Of a stretch of DNA of 64,000 bases, positions 14,300 to 29,200 are shown piece by piece (position 1 is the stretch's first letter; every line of letters begins with the position of its first letter). The position numbers and the translations under genes were made by a program. Origin of the DNA: Trochalopteron elliotii (lineage: Eukaryota > Chordata > Aves > Passeriformes > Leiothrichidae); the NCBI GenBank assembly GCA_024734555.1, contig JANPWX010000209.1, positions 1,462,520 to 1,526,519 of the forward strand, read 5' to 3'. The notes below the pieces were generated by a model. It worked only from the letters and a program-made list of their open reading frames with translations. It ran no database searches and was not told the DNA's origin.

Positions 14300-17200
14300 C
14301 TGCAAAGGAAGAAACACACACATTACCTTTCTACCCCAATGAGGCAGAAGTCACCACTATTTAATACCATTATGCTAATCTGGTGCTTTGGGAAACAGCC
14401 TAATAAAGCACCACTCATATTAAGTATGTCCTGATTAAATAGAGAACTGAATAAAGTAGGTGGTCTCATGTCTGTTAGGCACCTCTGAGTAATATCCCAC
14501 TTAAAGAATGATTTGGCTCTGTAAGTGCAAAGGTAACATACATTTAAGGTAACAGTTTTAGACAAGTGAGACCTAAACAAAAGAACAGAATCTCTGGCAC
14601 CTCTGCTCTCCTTGTTGCTTTGAAAAATCAGCTTGCATATTAAAGATGCTTTTCTAAAATCAAGCTTATGAGTCAGTCCATAGTTCCTAACTTTCAAAAG
14701 GCTAGCAGCCTTGTAGGTGCAGTAGTAACATAACTAAACTGCATGAAACATACATAAGCTGGGCAAGCAATCAATCACAGGAAAGGGAAGGGTCATGTAC
14801 ATAGCTCACAAGCCTGCCTCTTGACTACAGGGCTCTGTCTGGAGTCTCTGAGCTGAATCCCACAGCCAGTAGCCTTAATTTGGGCATAGTCTTCATGTTA
14901 AGGTGTATAACATTAAATTCACTTGCACAGCATGTACAGAGGCAGTTGTATAATTATCAGACAGAAAATGTGTGGTAGTGCTGACATGATATGACCATCT
15001 CAACACGTATTAGGTCAGCACTACCTTTCCTCTCTTCCTGCAGTAGTCCCAGCTACTGCATTGCAAATGGTAGAGTTGAAGAGGTAAACAGGAGACTAGT
15101 CTCAGTAACTGAGACTACAGCCTGCCTGGACAGTTTGCTGCCTCTCCCAGCTGCTTTCCCCTACCACACAGCAGTAATGCATCTAGACTTCAATGATGCA
15201 GAGGAAATGGTGGTGGGACCCTGTACCCAAGGAAAGCAAATAAGGTAAGAACAGGCTGTCTATGTCAGGAAAAGCTCTCTAGTTCTGAGCCAAATTCCTG
15301 CCTCTACCAGAGACCTTCATGAATAAAGGGCAGGGAGATGTCTGCACAATCATCTCTACTGACATAGACCTGGTCCATATGACATTCAGGAAGGTAATCT
15401 AAAGTTTCCATTCTCTGAGAGAGCACCTCAGACCTGGAGCATGGAGAAGACAAGCGGGACAGTGTCTCATCATGACTACATTCACCCCCAGATGAACACA
15501 AACAGCACAAAATTACATGAACCAATGGCCACAGCCTTCCTGGTCCTGGCAAATGCACCACTGTGTTAATAGATTCCTTCCTTGACTCAGAAGGTCAAGG
15601 TCTCAGATGAAGTCACTAACCATCTGTTATATCTAATCCAGGCAATTATTTAAAGCCGATAAGCAAATAAGTCATCCTTGGAAGGACACTGATTTTTGTT
15701 TCACTATACCATGCAGAGGCCTCTCCATTCCACTAGTGCATTACGAGGCTTAGGTTATTAATCTCATAAGTTTTCTTTACATCTGAATATATTTATCCTT
15801 GCCTATTACACTGTTTTATTAGTCCATCTAAATTCAGATTGATTATGTTCTTCCACAACTGAAAGGTGAATTCTCAAAGCCTGTGATTTATTACAACTCA
15901 CTTTAAAGACTGGAACAGAGCTAAATGAATTTATTTCTGCAAGAGCACATGGCAAGACAGAAAAGGGAAAGCAGGACATTGTACCATTCAGGGAAGGGAG
16001 ACACTGTTTATGTTTTGCTTATTGACAGACCTGTTTCAGTTTATGGAGTGACAGGTTCCAGAACTACTGCCAAAGACAACAGTGTGGACAAGCTTCATGG
16101 GACACTTCACCTCCTTAATTTGTCCTGATATGTAAACTCATTGATCACTTTTACTAATGCTCTGCAATGGTATCAAATGCCTGGATGTTGTTACCTATTC
16201 TGTAACTGTGTCCCAACTATGAAAGAACTGCCCTATATGAACTGCCCTCCTGTCAGTCATTTCAGTAACCTCAGATATCAAAACTTACTCCATAGCCTCT
16301 TAGATCAGAACAAACACATTCTGTAATGCCCAGCAGATTCCCATTCAGAGTCAAGCCTTGCTTTCTCTTACTTCTTTACCATCTGCTGACATGGGTTTCC
16401 CTTCTCAATGACAGTTTGTTTTAATTTCTCTAACAGACTGGAGAAGAAATATCACAGCTCTTAGCTTTTGCCCTTACAGGCAAATCTCATATTCTTCAGT
16501 GGAAAAGTTAGCAAATATTTACTGTGTGACTGGCTCAACAGTCATGGGACAAGAGGCCACTGATGGGGAGGGGTGACAGGAAGGTGAGAGCAGTGGAAGT
16601 GAGAAAAGGCCTCTAAGCAGCCATCAGGACACGGATTGTTTCATGATTACATGGGTTAACAGAGCTCATTTCACCAGCTAAAGGCAAACACACTAGCCTG
16701 CTACTTCAAGGCCCCTTTCTCTTCCGCACTGATTAATTTTCTCTGTCACAAGACTTTTATTTTATCTTTTACAAGCAATAAAACACATTATTTGCAGTCC
16801 TGAAAACTCAAGAGTACTTCAAAATTCTCTGACAAGAGTCTCCAGTTAAAACCAGACAAAATTAAAACCTCTAACAAACAGAAAGGTGTGCCCTCAAGAC
16901 CTGTTCTCTGCACGTTGCTTTTTCAAAGTTCTTGTTCATCATACCCTTCTCATCTATCAGTAGGAAAGCATTACTGTCAAATTTGCAAAACAGCTTCTTC
17001 AAGGGCTGGCACTGAAGAACCTGAAGTACCCAGCTGTGTACCTGGATAGAGGAAGGAATGGGGTTTTTCATGGCATACATCAGCAGAACCCTTCAGCTCC
17101 CTCTCCAGCCAACTCTCAGAGGATCCCTTCCTGTCACAGTAGGTGGATGATAGAGAAAGAGATAACACACATACACACTCCCATTTTCCACATAAGCCTT

Positions 17201-20200
17201 TGCTAGCAGGTGGAAGTCTGTGTATACACACATGGCCCCTTCTATCGAAATCCTTGGCTTCACAACATCACTAAAAGATTTAAGAACCAAAAAGCCCCCA
17301 AAATCGGGGCCAGGATAGCAGCCCATCATTGTGAAAGCCACATACCAGTAAAATAAGCAAAATGCTGGAATTGCTCTTCAGTATAGGAAGCAATGGATCA
17401 GCACTGTTCAGCTGATTGGATGTGCCAAAATCAGCTTCTTCAGCCTCAGTCCGCTTGCAGTCTTCCCAGGAAAACCAGAGTTGGAGGACTTGGTGTCCAA
17501 ATCTCCCCATAAGTTCAGGGTAGCGCAGGAAGAAATTCAGCAGAAGCGGACAATGGACATAGACCAAGCTCAGATCTGGAAGATTATCCAGGATCCTTCT
17601 CATGGTAGACAAAAACCTCTGGTAAGAGGGAAAGGGGAAGTGGGACAGAGAACAAAAAAATCACTAATACTGAAGTAATGAGACTTTACTGTGAGAAACA
17701 GTCACTCTGCCTTTTCAGCCAGACAATAAAACACATCAGCTAAACATTATTTTGTGAAGCCCATTTGCATCACACAGGGTAAGAAACTCTGAATATAGGC
17801 TTTATACAGAGCTCAAAGCTGTGCAGCAGCAAAGAACCATATGGGAACACTAGAAAGACTGCTGCAGAGGCTGGAAATGTGTTTGGGAGACCAAGGACAT
17901 GAAATTTATTATGTTCTGTATGTGAATTCACAGCCTATCCAACGCAATTACACTTCCCACACATACACAAGTTTATTCTGTCAAATCTATATTCCCCTGT
18001 GGATTTTCATAGTTAACTTTCCAGAGGGTAGATGCATTGCACTACAGTGCGGTGCACTGTTTCACTCACTCACTGCTCACCATCCATACCAAAATACTTT
18101 CTACAAGAAGGCTGATGTGAGTGGGGAGAAACCTTAGTTTCAACAAAAAGGTTCCAAGAGATAGAATGAAATCTTTTACCATGTCCAGGGCTTTGCCTTT
18201 GTCCTGACAAACAGCAAGGAGGTAAAGTGCAGCTCTGAGTATGTGTGGAGGGGGACAGTCTCCATGGTCCTGTGCTGATAGGAAAAAGTTTCTTACAGCT
18301 AGAAATAATTCTGCATCTGGAACAAACCTGCATTGAAGGAGATTGGAGTGGAAACAGTAACAATAGATATGCTTTTCCCATCAATACATGATATATCATG
18401 GCCACAAACCCACATGCTTTGTATACTCTTGGCTCACCTGTCCCCGAAGGTGTAGGCAAAGTATAAGAGTAGTATGAAACAGTGCTGGTGGCTGCAAAGA
18501 GACTGATCCAAAAAGAAAGGATCAGGGGTTTCAGACAGGAGGAGAAGGCTTTCAGCAATGGTGTAGTTTAACTGAGGCAGACCCTTCTGCAGGAGCTCAG
18601 ACATCTCTTGCTCTAGAAATAAAAATATAAGCAGGCAGGAAATGATGAGCAATGTCTATGGAACAACTCCACAGTCTGTATACGTCAAGCACATCTCTAT
18701 GATTCAGCATCAATAGTGGTGTGAGGCCTGTTTTAACAGTGCAAGGGCTTTAAGGATGAAAAAACACTTCTGTTTGAGAGTCTGAGCTGTTTGCTGATAC
18801 TGCCTGTATGGTGACCAACCACTGCTAATGGGAAATGTGGCTTTTCTGATGTAGAAACTTCCATCTCATTTGTTTGGGACTTACCTATTATGCAAAGTTA
18901 CAGTATAGACAGGAAAGCTTTATAGAGTATTCCAGAGGGAAAAAATTACCTTGATCTGCAGATATGCGTGACTATGTGGCAAGTAATTTTGTTTCAATTA
19001 AGCATGCACAGCTCTGCTAATAAATGCCCCCATGTAAACAAAACCATAGGCAGATGAAATGCATTCTTTCAGGTAGGGCTCCAAACTCTTCAAAAGGCAT
19101 TTTCTGAGTGTTTTCTGTGCTGGCCCTTGCTGGACCAGCTTAAAAACAAGATGAGGAAAAGAAAATTCTCAGTCAAGCTATGTGTGTCATCCTTTCCCTT
19201 CTCGTTTGTCCTTTTCTAAATTTTTTTTCACCTGTTGCCTAAACAGAGGGTGGCAGGGCCTCAAACTAAATGAAGCAATCTTTCTCTTTCCCCAAACTTG
19301 CCCTCCTGTGAAGAAGTTCTCCTCTTCTCTATAGCTGAGTGAAGGTTCAGGCATAAGCTGCAGAGGAAGCTGGAACAGGTGTGATTCAGGACAGGATTAC
19401 TGTAAAGAAGAGCAGAAAGAGACAGTAAAGAAGGCTAGAAATATCCTCTTCCTACTTCTGATATCACACACTGTCTGCCAGAACCTCATTTTACTGAATG
19501 ATCACATACAAGCACCTGCCTCATCACAAGAGCACTCTAGGAGCCAACCTAGGCTTCCTGGAAAATGATGAGTTCCCAATGGACTGGCAGCTCACAGATG
19601 TGGTGGGCATGTGCAGTGACAACAGTGAACATGTTCATACCTTGGGACAATGTGAATACAGTGGGGTACTCTCACAACCATCACACCTTGTCTACACAGG
19701 GAGTTCTATAAGGACAGGACTCCTACCACTGCAGAGAATGGGAGGTGTTTAAGGGTAGCTCACAATACATGATTCCACTGGCAAAAACCACAGATTTTTT
19801 AGCAATGACATTGCCAGGGATGAACACTGAAGGATGCCAAAATATTAACTAAAAGGGTAAGAACAGCTATTTCCAGGTATTTCCCTCTTTCCAACCATTT
19901 CCTTGCAGAACAGGACACAACCAGACATCTGTAACACACCTTCCTTGGCACAGCACAGTGCTCTATTCAGAGACCTTGATCACTCACACCATACACCATT
20001 CACAGCCACAAATGCCCCCACTCAAAGTTCTTCATTAGTAAACTGGACTAGGAGTGCTGTGTGTTTACTTTTTTAATGAGGTACAGCCACAAGAACAAGG
20101 AGGTAAAACATTTCTGCAGACTCACAGAGAGTCTTCCCAAATACTCCTCAACCTAGAAATCTACTACAGGAGATCCTTTACAATGCCTGCTACAGAAGTC

Positions 20201-23200
20201 ATCCTCCTCCCTCCATTTTTAATACTTTATCACACCATGAGGAACAACAACAGTGGTAGTATATGCCTAGGAAGCCAGAGCTTATATGGAACTGATGCTA
20301 CCGGTACTTCTCTTCAGAACACCCACTGATCTGACTACTCCAAAGTCAGGCCACTTTATCTCTATCTGTGTAACTCATGCCAGAGCACAGAATTCTCACA
20401 ACGCTGTGTAAATCCATCTGCCCCCTACCAAACTGCTTCTCCCTTCTCCCTTCTCCCACATCAAGCTCTTCCATTGTCAGAAACCATTTAAATTTTTCAG
20501 TAAGACACAACCATTCTTGAGTCTTTCAGCTGCTCATCTTGCCTAATCAGGTGTATTAGATAAGGCATGATCTACTTTCCCATCTGGAAATTTTTGGCTC
20601 ACTTACAATGCACACATAACAATACCTCTGTACAGAGCAAAATCTGGCCTTCAGCTCCAGTGTCAGTCGGATGAAGGATGAGGATGCTAGACAGAAAGCA
20701 AGGCAGAAATGTCAAAGGAGCACAGAACATGTACGATAAGAAAAAGAATAGACAGGTCCCATAATCACTCACCCCCACACATCTCCATACAGGACTGGTG
20801 AAGAGGGCAGGCCATTTCAGTAAGAATACATATATTAGGCTTTCTCTCAGAAAGTAAACTACTCCAAGTTTGGGTGTGAGAGGAGTATCTGAGATTCATT
20901 TGTTTTCTCAGGAGAAGAAGTGAAGATTTGCCAGTTCCACATGTTTAGAACAGAGGAATTGTCTACGTCACCTCTCTGATGTGCGAAGAATAAGGCATAC
21001 ATAGACTAAACCGTGATTTCTATATCGTAAAATCCCACCAACAATTCCAGCATAATCCCTGTCTACAAGAACAGCCAATTCAATTCTGAATTATTCCAGA
21101 GGGAAGGATAAAGCGGACACAACATTCTTATCCAAAATAAAACCTGTCCCATCATCATTGCTAGACCAAATAACTTTTCCATCCTGCTGAACACGACTAT
21201 GCACTCTATTCTTATTCAAATGAACATGTAATAAAATCCTCCACATAAAGTTTCAATGTTAGGCTCATTGCCTCAGTAATATGCAGTAGCAGCAAGCTCC
21301 ACCAGTTAAGAGCACAGAGAAAGTGATCCCACAATACCCTCATACCCAGCTTCTTGGAGAACTTATTCCGCATGCTTGGCACCACTGTGAAGAGGGTATT
21401 GAGTGTTGAGATGAAAACCTCTGTCACTGATGGGCTGACAGCCCTTTCCAGATAGCTCTGTGGAAAGACAGAGATCTTTGAAATAGATCAGGTGCACAAG
21501 ATGCTAAAAACACTGAAGGCAGCAGCTTGCTTCCTGCCTGCCCAGAAAGTCAGGTTTCTAAATCCAAGTAAATAGAGTAGCAGTTCTTTTACCAAAATGT
21601 CTGGCAGCAGAGCAGGCTCAGAGAGCACTCTGAATGCAACTTACACTTCCCCCTGCCAGTGCTATGAGCTGCACTGGTAACTCTGCTAGACATCACATCA
21701 GACAAGAAACTTCTTCTGGATTCCAGCAGGCAATGTTAGGCCTTAGTGCACAGTGACTGACATTACTGCCCACATTGCTTGGGAAATTACTGCTCTTACA
21801 GGTCAGATGGCTAATTCTCCAATACAACACAGGACACATGTTTAAGTGCAGAGCAGTGGCAAACACAGCCATTTGAGCCCTCTACAGAGTCCAGCCCCAA
21901 ACTGTTTATAACAGGATGACTCAACTCACTCTGTTTGAAGGTCACAGGACAATTTTCTCATAGTCCATTGATTTTTACCCAAGTTCAATGAGCAAGAAAA
22001 AGCACACTGACTGCAGCTCTGCCAAATTGGACGTGCACTGCACCCTCCTGTCAGGGGGGAGAACAGTAGTGCCACTGCAGCTGCCTACCAAGAGATCGGT
22101 TAAGAAAACACCAACCAAAACATCTCCAAGCTCCTAACAACTGCAAGAATCCATACACCTGTACCTGTCACAAAGCACAAGAAAACTTTACTAGATGTTA
22201 GGAACCACAACAAAAGTCCCAGTGTTCGACAATTCTGCTTAAAGTGTCTTAGGGACAGGCCTGTATGGAGCACTAAAGCACTCATGAGTTTCCACGGCCA
22301 CTTTTTAAATCATGTCACAGGCCCTGCTGAGGCACAATGCTTAATACTGCCCTTGCTGGGCAGCCTTATCAGTACCTTCTGGGAAGAAGCATAGAAATGA
22401 AATTGCAGGTGCAAACAATGGCTGCTTTGTGGGACACAGGCAAGTTTTGAAAAAGTGGCAGAAGGGGAAACAACAGTTCAGGCACCCTTAATTTTCTGAC
22501 ACATCTGGAGCTGCAATGGATCCCACATCATGATAGGTAGGTTATGGGAGTGCACAGTCTGAAGAAAGACACTGACATCTACATGGAAAATTTATCAATT
22601 TCTGCACCCTCTGAGAGCATACACTACCTTCTGCATGAACTATATAATTCAGTATTTGGCTGTGGAAAAGTGGCAAATGCCACAGTTGTACTCTGTTTAG
22701 TTGATGTGCCCTCTTCCCACAAAAACCATTTGTGCAACTGACTCTTGGTGCTTGAAAGCACCTTTCCACGTACCCAGGGAACAGACCAAGTTCAAAATAA
22801 ATCCTACCATGACCATGGGGATGCAGAGGCTGTCACAAATCCTCAACAGGAACTCAGAGAAGTTGCTTAGTGTGTCTTTGCTCTCAGAGTTGGGGGCAGT
22901 GAAAGCATTCTCCTGGGCCATGAAGTCACCCTGGAATTCCATTGCTAACCTACAAACATACAGTGGACAACAAAGGAAAGAGGAAACCTCCTTACTCTGT
23001 AAAGGAAGACAGCAGATACTACATTTTAACCATGATTTCACCATAAAAGACCATAAAACACTCAATGGGTCGGAAACAGAGGAATCTGGCAATCACACTC
23101 AGTTACCTCTTGAGTGAAGCTATTAAAAGTCATCAAGGTTGCACAACAGTATATGTTGGGAAAGGAAGACTTGGTTTCTGTGAAGAAAGCATGTGCTGTG

Positions 23201-26200
23201 GGAAGCTCTGGTGTGGCAAGACTGGTTTTCAGCCACACCAGAGTGCCTGATGCACAACATAGCAAACCTTGTGAAAATTAGCCAAGAGACCATTTAGCTG
23301 ATATAAAATCCATGACAGAACTTGAGTGCCCTCTAACACCACCCCCAAGACTCTGGATCAGTGCAGAAAGGCATGTCTGCTTCTGACTGAATTATCTCAG
23401 CCAACCCAAGTGATGCAAGGCAAAAACTGATTTGGCCAGACCACACTAAAAACTGAACCTGATTCATCTTGATTCATACATGAACTCATCCACCACTGCC
23501 TGCTGTGCAGCTAAGGGTGCCAAATGGTGCTCTGATCCAGCAAAAGAGGTAAAGCTGGGACGTGTAAAACCATTTTCAGTAACAGGTCACAGGCACAAGC
23601 AAATCCAAGGCCAGCATCTAGAGCAGATACACATTGGTTAAATGCTTAATCCCCTCTGGCAGTGAAACCACACAGCACAGGAATCTGGTTTCACACATAC
23701 CTTCCAATAGTTCTTACATTATTAGCAGTTTTGGTGAATTTTCAAGCAGTCCCTCAAAGCCCAAAGACATTAAATAAACTGATAGGTCCCAAGCAAATTT
23801 GATGGGAGACATATCCAGGTGTCACAAAATTTACATTCCTCTCACTCTGCTGTTTCACTGACCAGTGCCATGCACTGAACTCTCACCTGTGATTTCTGTG
23901 GTGGGGCTGGGTAGAAGAACATAGTTGCAAGGACAGAAGAATGGATAGACATGGACACACACCACCCACCCATACACCTTCCTGACTTGTCCTCACCTGC
24001 AAGCATTTCTGAAACTTTCCAGGGTATTGAGCAAGAACTGACCCTGTCTCTGAGGATTTCTACCAAGATTTCTGTTTGCTGGGTGACTCTGAGACACTGA
24101 GAATAGGAGATCACCCTGTTAAAGGAGAGAAGTCTTTAAAATCTTATGTCTACTTCCAGAAAAAAATAGCTTTCTCCTCTGACACCAGCAGAAGGAGGAA
24201 CAACAAATTTCACTTCACTCCTTCACACAACACTTTTTTTACTACTGTGCTTTCCCCAGAGAGGGCAGAGTTAAACAGTTTGTGCGCTCTTCCTAGGGAG
24301 GACAGAATTACAGAGCTACTAATTCTGCACTGCCCTGTCTTTAGAGTCTCTATTACCATAATTTGACCTAATCTGAGTTTTAAGCATTTCAGCTAATGGA
24401 GCTTTAAATCCTTCTGAGGAAACTTTGTATTTTTTTAAAATTTTCTTTCTTCCAAATACTCTTCAGACAACGTAGAATAGTTCTTCTCCTTGCGTAGCAA
24501 TGCAGCCTTAGAAGTTCTTCTACTTTGGCTCAGAGTTTTAAGCAGCTATCCATGTACTAATTCTTGTTCCCACACAGCATCCCACTGAGTTAAGCATGAA
24601 GCCAACTGAAGTATCAGAGTTAATCATTTGCCCAAATTGGGAATAACTTGAAACTCAAAATCTGCCTTTAAGTCTTAACCTGTTGTGGTGGTCTTCTCCA
24701 TAATACCAGAGGAGGGCACAGCTACACACTGGTGCCTGGCAGTTCAGAACTCTTTCTCCATTCCATGCTAAGATACCTTGGCAGAGGTATCATCATTTCC
24801 CCTTTTCTCCCTGTAAACACAGCCTGGATAGTCTCACTATCTGTCCAATTTCCTCCCTGTGAAGCCCCTAATTCTGAAAGGGACACCTAGTTCTGTGTGT
24901 GTGCAAACTGACTGGCCAACATCTGCCTGTGCGACAGAAAGCACTTCTGCCTTCTTCAGGCAGGGAAGGCCAATACTTGGTACCATAGAACTTGGGTCTA
25001 AAAATCATTCATCAAGAATTTGGAGTTCTGCTACTCCTTTGAGCATTGAGGTGTTCTTATCACTACTGGCATGCAATCTAAACCTACATGGCTCTAAGCC
25101 TACAGCAAGAAGACTCAGCCCTTATCTTTTCATTAGCCATCTATACCTGGGGCTTCTCTCAGAGATGCAGAGGTCCCGGCAGCACATCACACTAACTATG
25201 GATGCCAGGAACAGGAAAGGATTTCTAGTTCAAATAGTGGCTAACTCCCTTGCTAAGGGATCACAGTGCATATACGATGACACCCTTGAAGGGAATGTAG
25301 AACAATAAATGTTCATTGCTGAAAAAATAGATTGACCAATGCAGCCTACAAGGTGAGGGTGGAAAGAAGGGGAAGTTGAAATTACTTTGGAGTACTGGAC
25401 AAATAAAGAGAGTAGCATGCTCAAGTGGTGTCCCACAGAACTTCACTGATTCAGAAAGATAACATTCACCCACATCCATCTTCCTCTGCTTCAAAGTCTG
25501 GTACCATCTCGAGGCACGAGGATCAAAAGAAAAAGCAGAAAACCAAACAGCCATGGGGGATTTAAGTGAGGGGATGGAACATATATAAAACATCCACATA
25601 GTGTCCTAGGAAGATCATCCCTGTCCTGCTTGGTCCTACCAACAAGCAACAACTTTTGACTTACTGCATGCCTCCTACTACTCTGTGATGGGGAAAGGTC
25701 GGCACATCGCTTCAGCACTGCCTCCAAAAGCTTCTGCAACTCTTCAAATGGGACTGGAGGGGAGCTCAGATGGTCCTTCCTCAACAAGTGAAGAGAAAGA
25801 CAAGATGCACAATCCCCACTGGAGACATTCCACTAGGAAGGCAACACCATCAGAAATAACTGCCCTTCTGATGGAAATATGCCATTGCCACTTCTCTCCA
25901 GCAGAGCATAGTAAGTCAGAATATCTGAATAGTGCCTGCACCCACACATGGGCCCAAACATACCCTCAGTGTTCTGTCTGCTCCCACTACAGTCAGGAAG
26001 CCCATGATTGTCCAGAGTCTTATGTTTATTATTCTTACCAATCTGGATGGGGCACAGAGTGACAAAGCCACAGCAGCTGCTGTACAACCCTGCTTGGAAC
26101 ACCAGGTCCTTGCTGCAATGACTTTGCCGCCTGCCACAGCTTCATTGCTCTGGCAGCTTTCCTGAGGTGAGTGGGAAGCTGGCTCTGCTGTACCCACGCC

Positions 26201-29200
26201 TGCTTCAGCCACAAGACCCACTGCAGAGCACGTTCACCCACATAGCCACAGGGGAAGTGCAAAGCTCAAGACAGCATCAACAGATCTATCTGAAGAAAAG
26301 TCTACAAATACATTCCTGTGTACCTCAGGAAAGCTGCCACAGCCTTCACAGCCTCCACTGCCACGTCCAGCACTGGGCAGTTCATTGTCTCCATCAAAAC
26401 ATCAATGACTTCTATACATACACCTCGGCTTGTAAATAATTTGATTTCCACTGGTTGCCTGTGAAGAGGAAACAAAGTAAGCAAGAAGAATGTTGTCAGA
26501 GTTAGGTAACTGTACTGCCCTTCCCTCATTTCAGCAAATGGACAGCTGAGCCATGAGATTGCAGCCACATTTTTCAGTAGTAAGAGCCAGCTGCTCTCAA
26601 GGGGGTACTCTCAGACTTGAGCAGGTAGAGTGTTTGCTATAAAGAGGAAATTTCAGCCAGTCTGAAGCACTACCATGATAAAACACCGACAGCCTGGATA
26701 ACTGTGTGACTACAACAGAACACTGACATGAAAAGCACAAGAAAAACAAGCTTTGCAAAATATAGTGATCTCTGTGCCTAGGACTTTATGTTCAGGCCAT
26801 CTGCTCTGGCACTTGTGCGTTCATCTAGCAACTTATATTTTTAAGTATACAAGTAAATATCACCATCCTAGAGTAAGGATAATGCCATGAGAGTAGCTTC
26901 TCTCTCCTAATGCCAGATGCTGCCAGGATAGGAACCTAAACTTGAAAAGTAATCAGGAAAATAAACGCAATCCAACTGTTTTGACAATCCTTCTCGATAG
27001 TGAGCATTTTGGTCATATATGACCCAACACCTTTGAGCATTCAGCATGAGAGCAGGGAGGGACAACAGGCCATTAATCCCATTACTGAACAGAGCTGTGT
27101 AAATGGCAGACTGTGCTCATTTGGCTCTGGCAAGTCAGGTACAGTTGGGAGGGCAGGGGGAAGATAGGCAGCTACATGCATTCAAGAGGCACTAACAGCC
27201 TGCCAGAGAGTGCCTCCAAAGTGAAGCAAGAAAAGCAGCACAGCATGACAGGAGCTAGGTTTGGGAGCCAAAAGTATTCCCTGTTATTCAATTTCCTCAG
27301 TTGCGCATCACTAAAGCAAGCCAGGAGCACATGCTCTCATGTAGAAATGGGAAAGCAAAGTGAACTTCAGTAGAAATTACACTAGTAGCTCAGTTACATG
27401 GCAAAAAGGGAACAGATGAAGAACTATCCTTTTCAGTCACTCAGTGGGATGGAACCCAGCTTCGCAGCCACCTCACATTCTACTGTGAGATAAAGCTATG
27501 AGGTGGGCATGGCAAGGAAAAGGACTTGTGGAACTCAGGCATCAGGAGTCAAGCCACAAGTGATGCACTGAATTTCCAAGTTGCTTCTACTTACACTGGG
27601 TAATTCTATTAATCCTCTGTATTTCCTTTCTTTAATCACTGACCTTCTGAAGTAAAACACATCAGGAAGAAGAAAGTCTTCACTGACTCATACAGGGAGG
27701 AAGGGATGGAGGAGTATCGCTGACCCATTCAAGATGCAAAAACCCACTTTCAATATGGTCCACTGTGATATCTTTGGGGCCTGGGGCAAAAAGTGCGAAG
27801 GGCAGCACTCTTGCAGCTTCCTGCAGCCTCTCATCTTTGGGCCCCAAACTGCACCTGCTACTTTGATTATGCTGGGACAAAGGTCAGTCCAGGGACAGCT
27901 ACCCAACATTCCTGACATACTGCCAAGGGGAGCAGTATGTTCTGCATGGACCTCACCAGAATGTGTGGCTGACTTACACAAGAGAATCCAGCTGCAAGCT
28001 AAAACCAAGACGAGAAGTTCCAGCACAAGACCCCTTTCCCCACTATGATATAATTTTAAATAGAATGTGATTTCTAAGGCAAAGCTCAGAGAAACAGAAT
28101 GAGTGTGCAAGAAAATTACAAAAACTGCACAGAGTGTTCCCTTTGTTTTACAAGCATAAATGCCATAATTAGTGTTCCCCACATCCTGGTTTCTCTTTTT
28201 GACAGATCCCACACTGGCATCACCACACTGTTCTAGCACTGTTGTTTTTTCTTCTCTTTTTCACCCTGCCACTTGGTACAAAATTGACTATGACATTTCC
28301 AAAATTCTGCTCAAGGCCTCTCTTGGGGTATCTAAGTGGCAAAAAAAAGCCTCTGTCACTAGCATGGCAGGATAGGAACAAGATCATAGAGGCAAGAACA
28401 GAAAGCACAGAAGAAAAACAAGCCGGGGTATATTATTTCTTAGCAGAAAACAAGAGGGAAAAAATGACAGAAGACATTAATATTTCAGCCTAGAATTTGT
28501 TTTTGCAGTTTGAATTTAGCTCAGATGATGACAGAACACCAGAGGCCCTGGAATTTGCATGCTTTGTTTTGTCACAGAGGCACACTTAGCAGGAACTGGC
28601 CTGCCCACGTACTCCAGGATCTTCCTGGCCTTCTCTCCTGCTCCATCTACAGCTGAAAAGAGATTTCACCTCCCTGACTGGAAAGGAAGCAGGAAGAAGA
28701 TATAGTGGTGAATCCAGGCACAGACGGGACAAGCTGGGAGGTTCACAAACAACCATCAAGCCCTTCTTTGCAAGAATAAAGGAGATGAGATTGCTCAGCA
28801 CCATCTTTTAAACACAAAAAAGTCTTGTGTGTAGATATCTGATCTTGGAAGAAAATCTTAAAAAGCAAAAGCCCCACAGTCTCCATTTTGGGGTACCAAA
28901 CTGCCTGTGCAAGCCTGACAGGGTATTCCCTTACCGTTTCAGTATTTCAGTAAAGAGCAGGAGCCCTTGTTTGTGCAACTCCACATTGTTCAGCAGCAGG
29001 ACACCTTGGAGACTCCTCACCAGAGATTCAATGCCTGTACACATTCAAGAGAAGTCACAGAGAGGTTTTTAATGTTCCAGATTCCAGAATGGAAGCAAAA
29101 TTCATTTTTAAAAGGAAGAAAGATTTGAACCACTATGCTTCTGAGCTAGACAAATAACTGTCCAAAACTGTTGAGTGTTCACTCAGCTCCCTCATAACAT

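Noticed and set aside
18070..18558. 162-codon minus-strand open frame
   Set aside because: It runs in a wrong frame across MEI1 exons 17 and 18 and the short intron between them. It is a shadow of the real exons.
24859..25308. 149-codon plus-strand open frame
   Set aside because: It lies antisense inside a MEI1 intron, with no motif or promoter. It is likely chance.
27688..28239. 183-codon minus-strand open frame between MEI1 exons 9 and 10
   Set aside because: It has no recognisable domain, no suitable splice sites and no phase role between the flanking exons, which join correctly without it.
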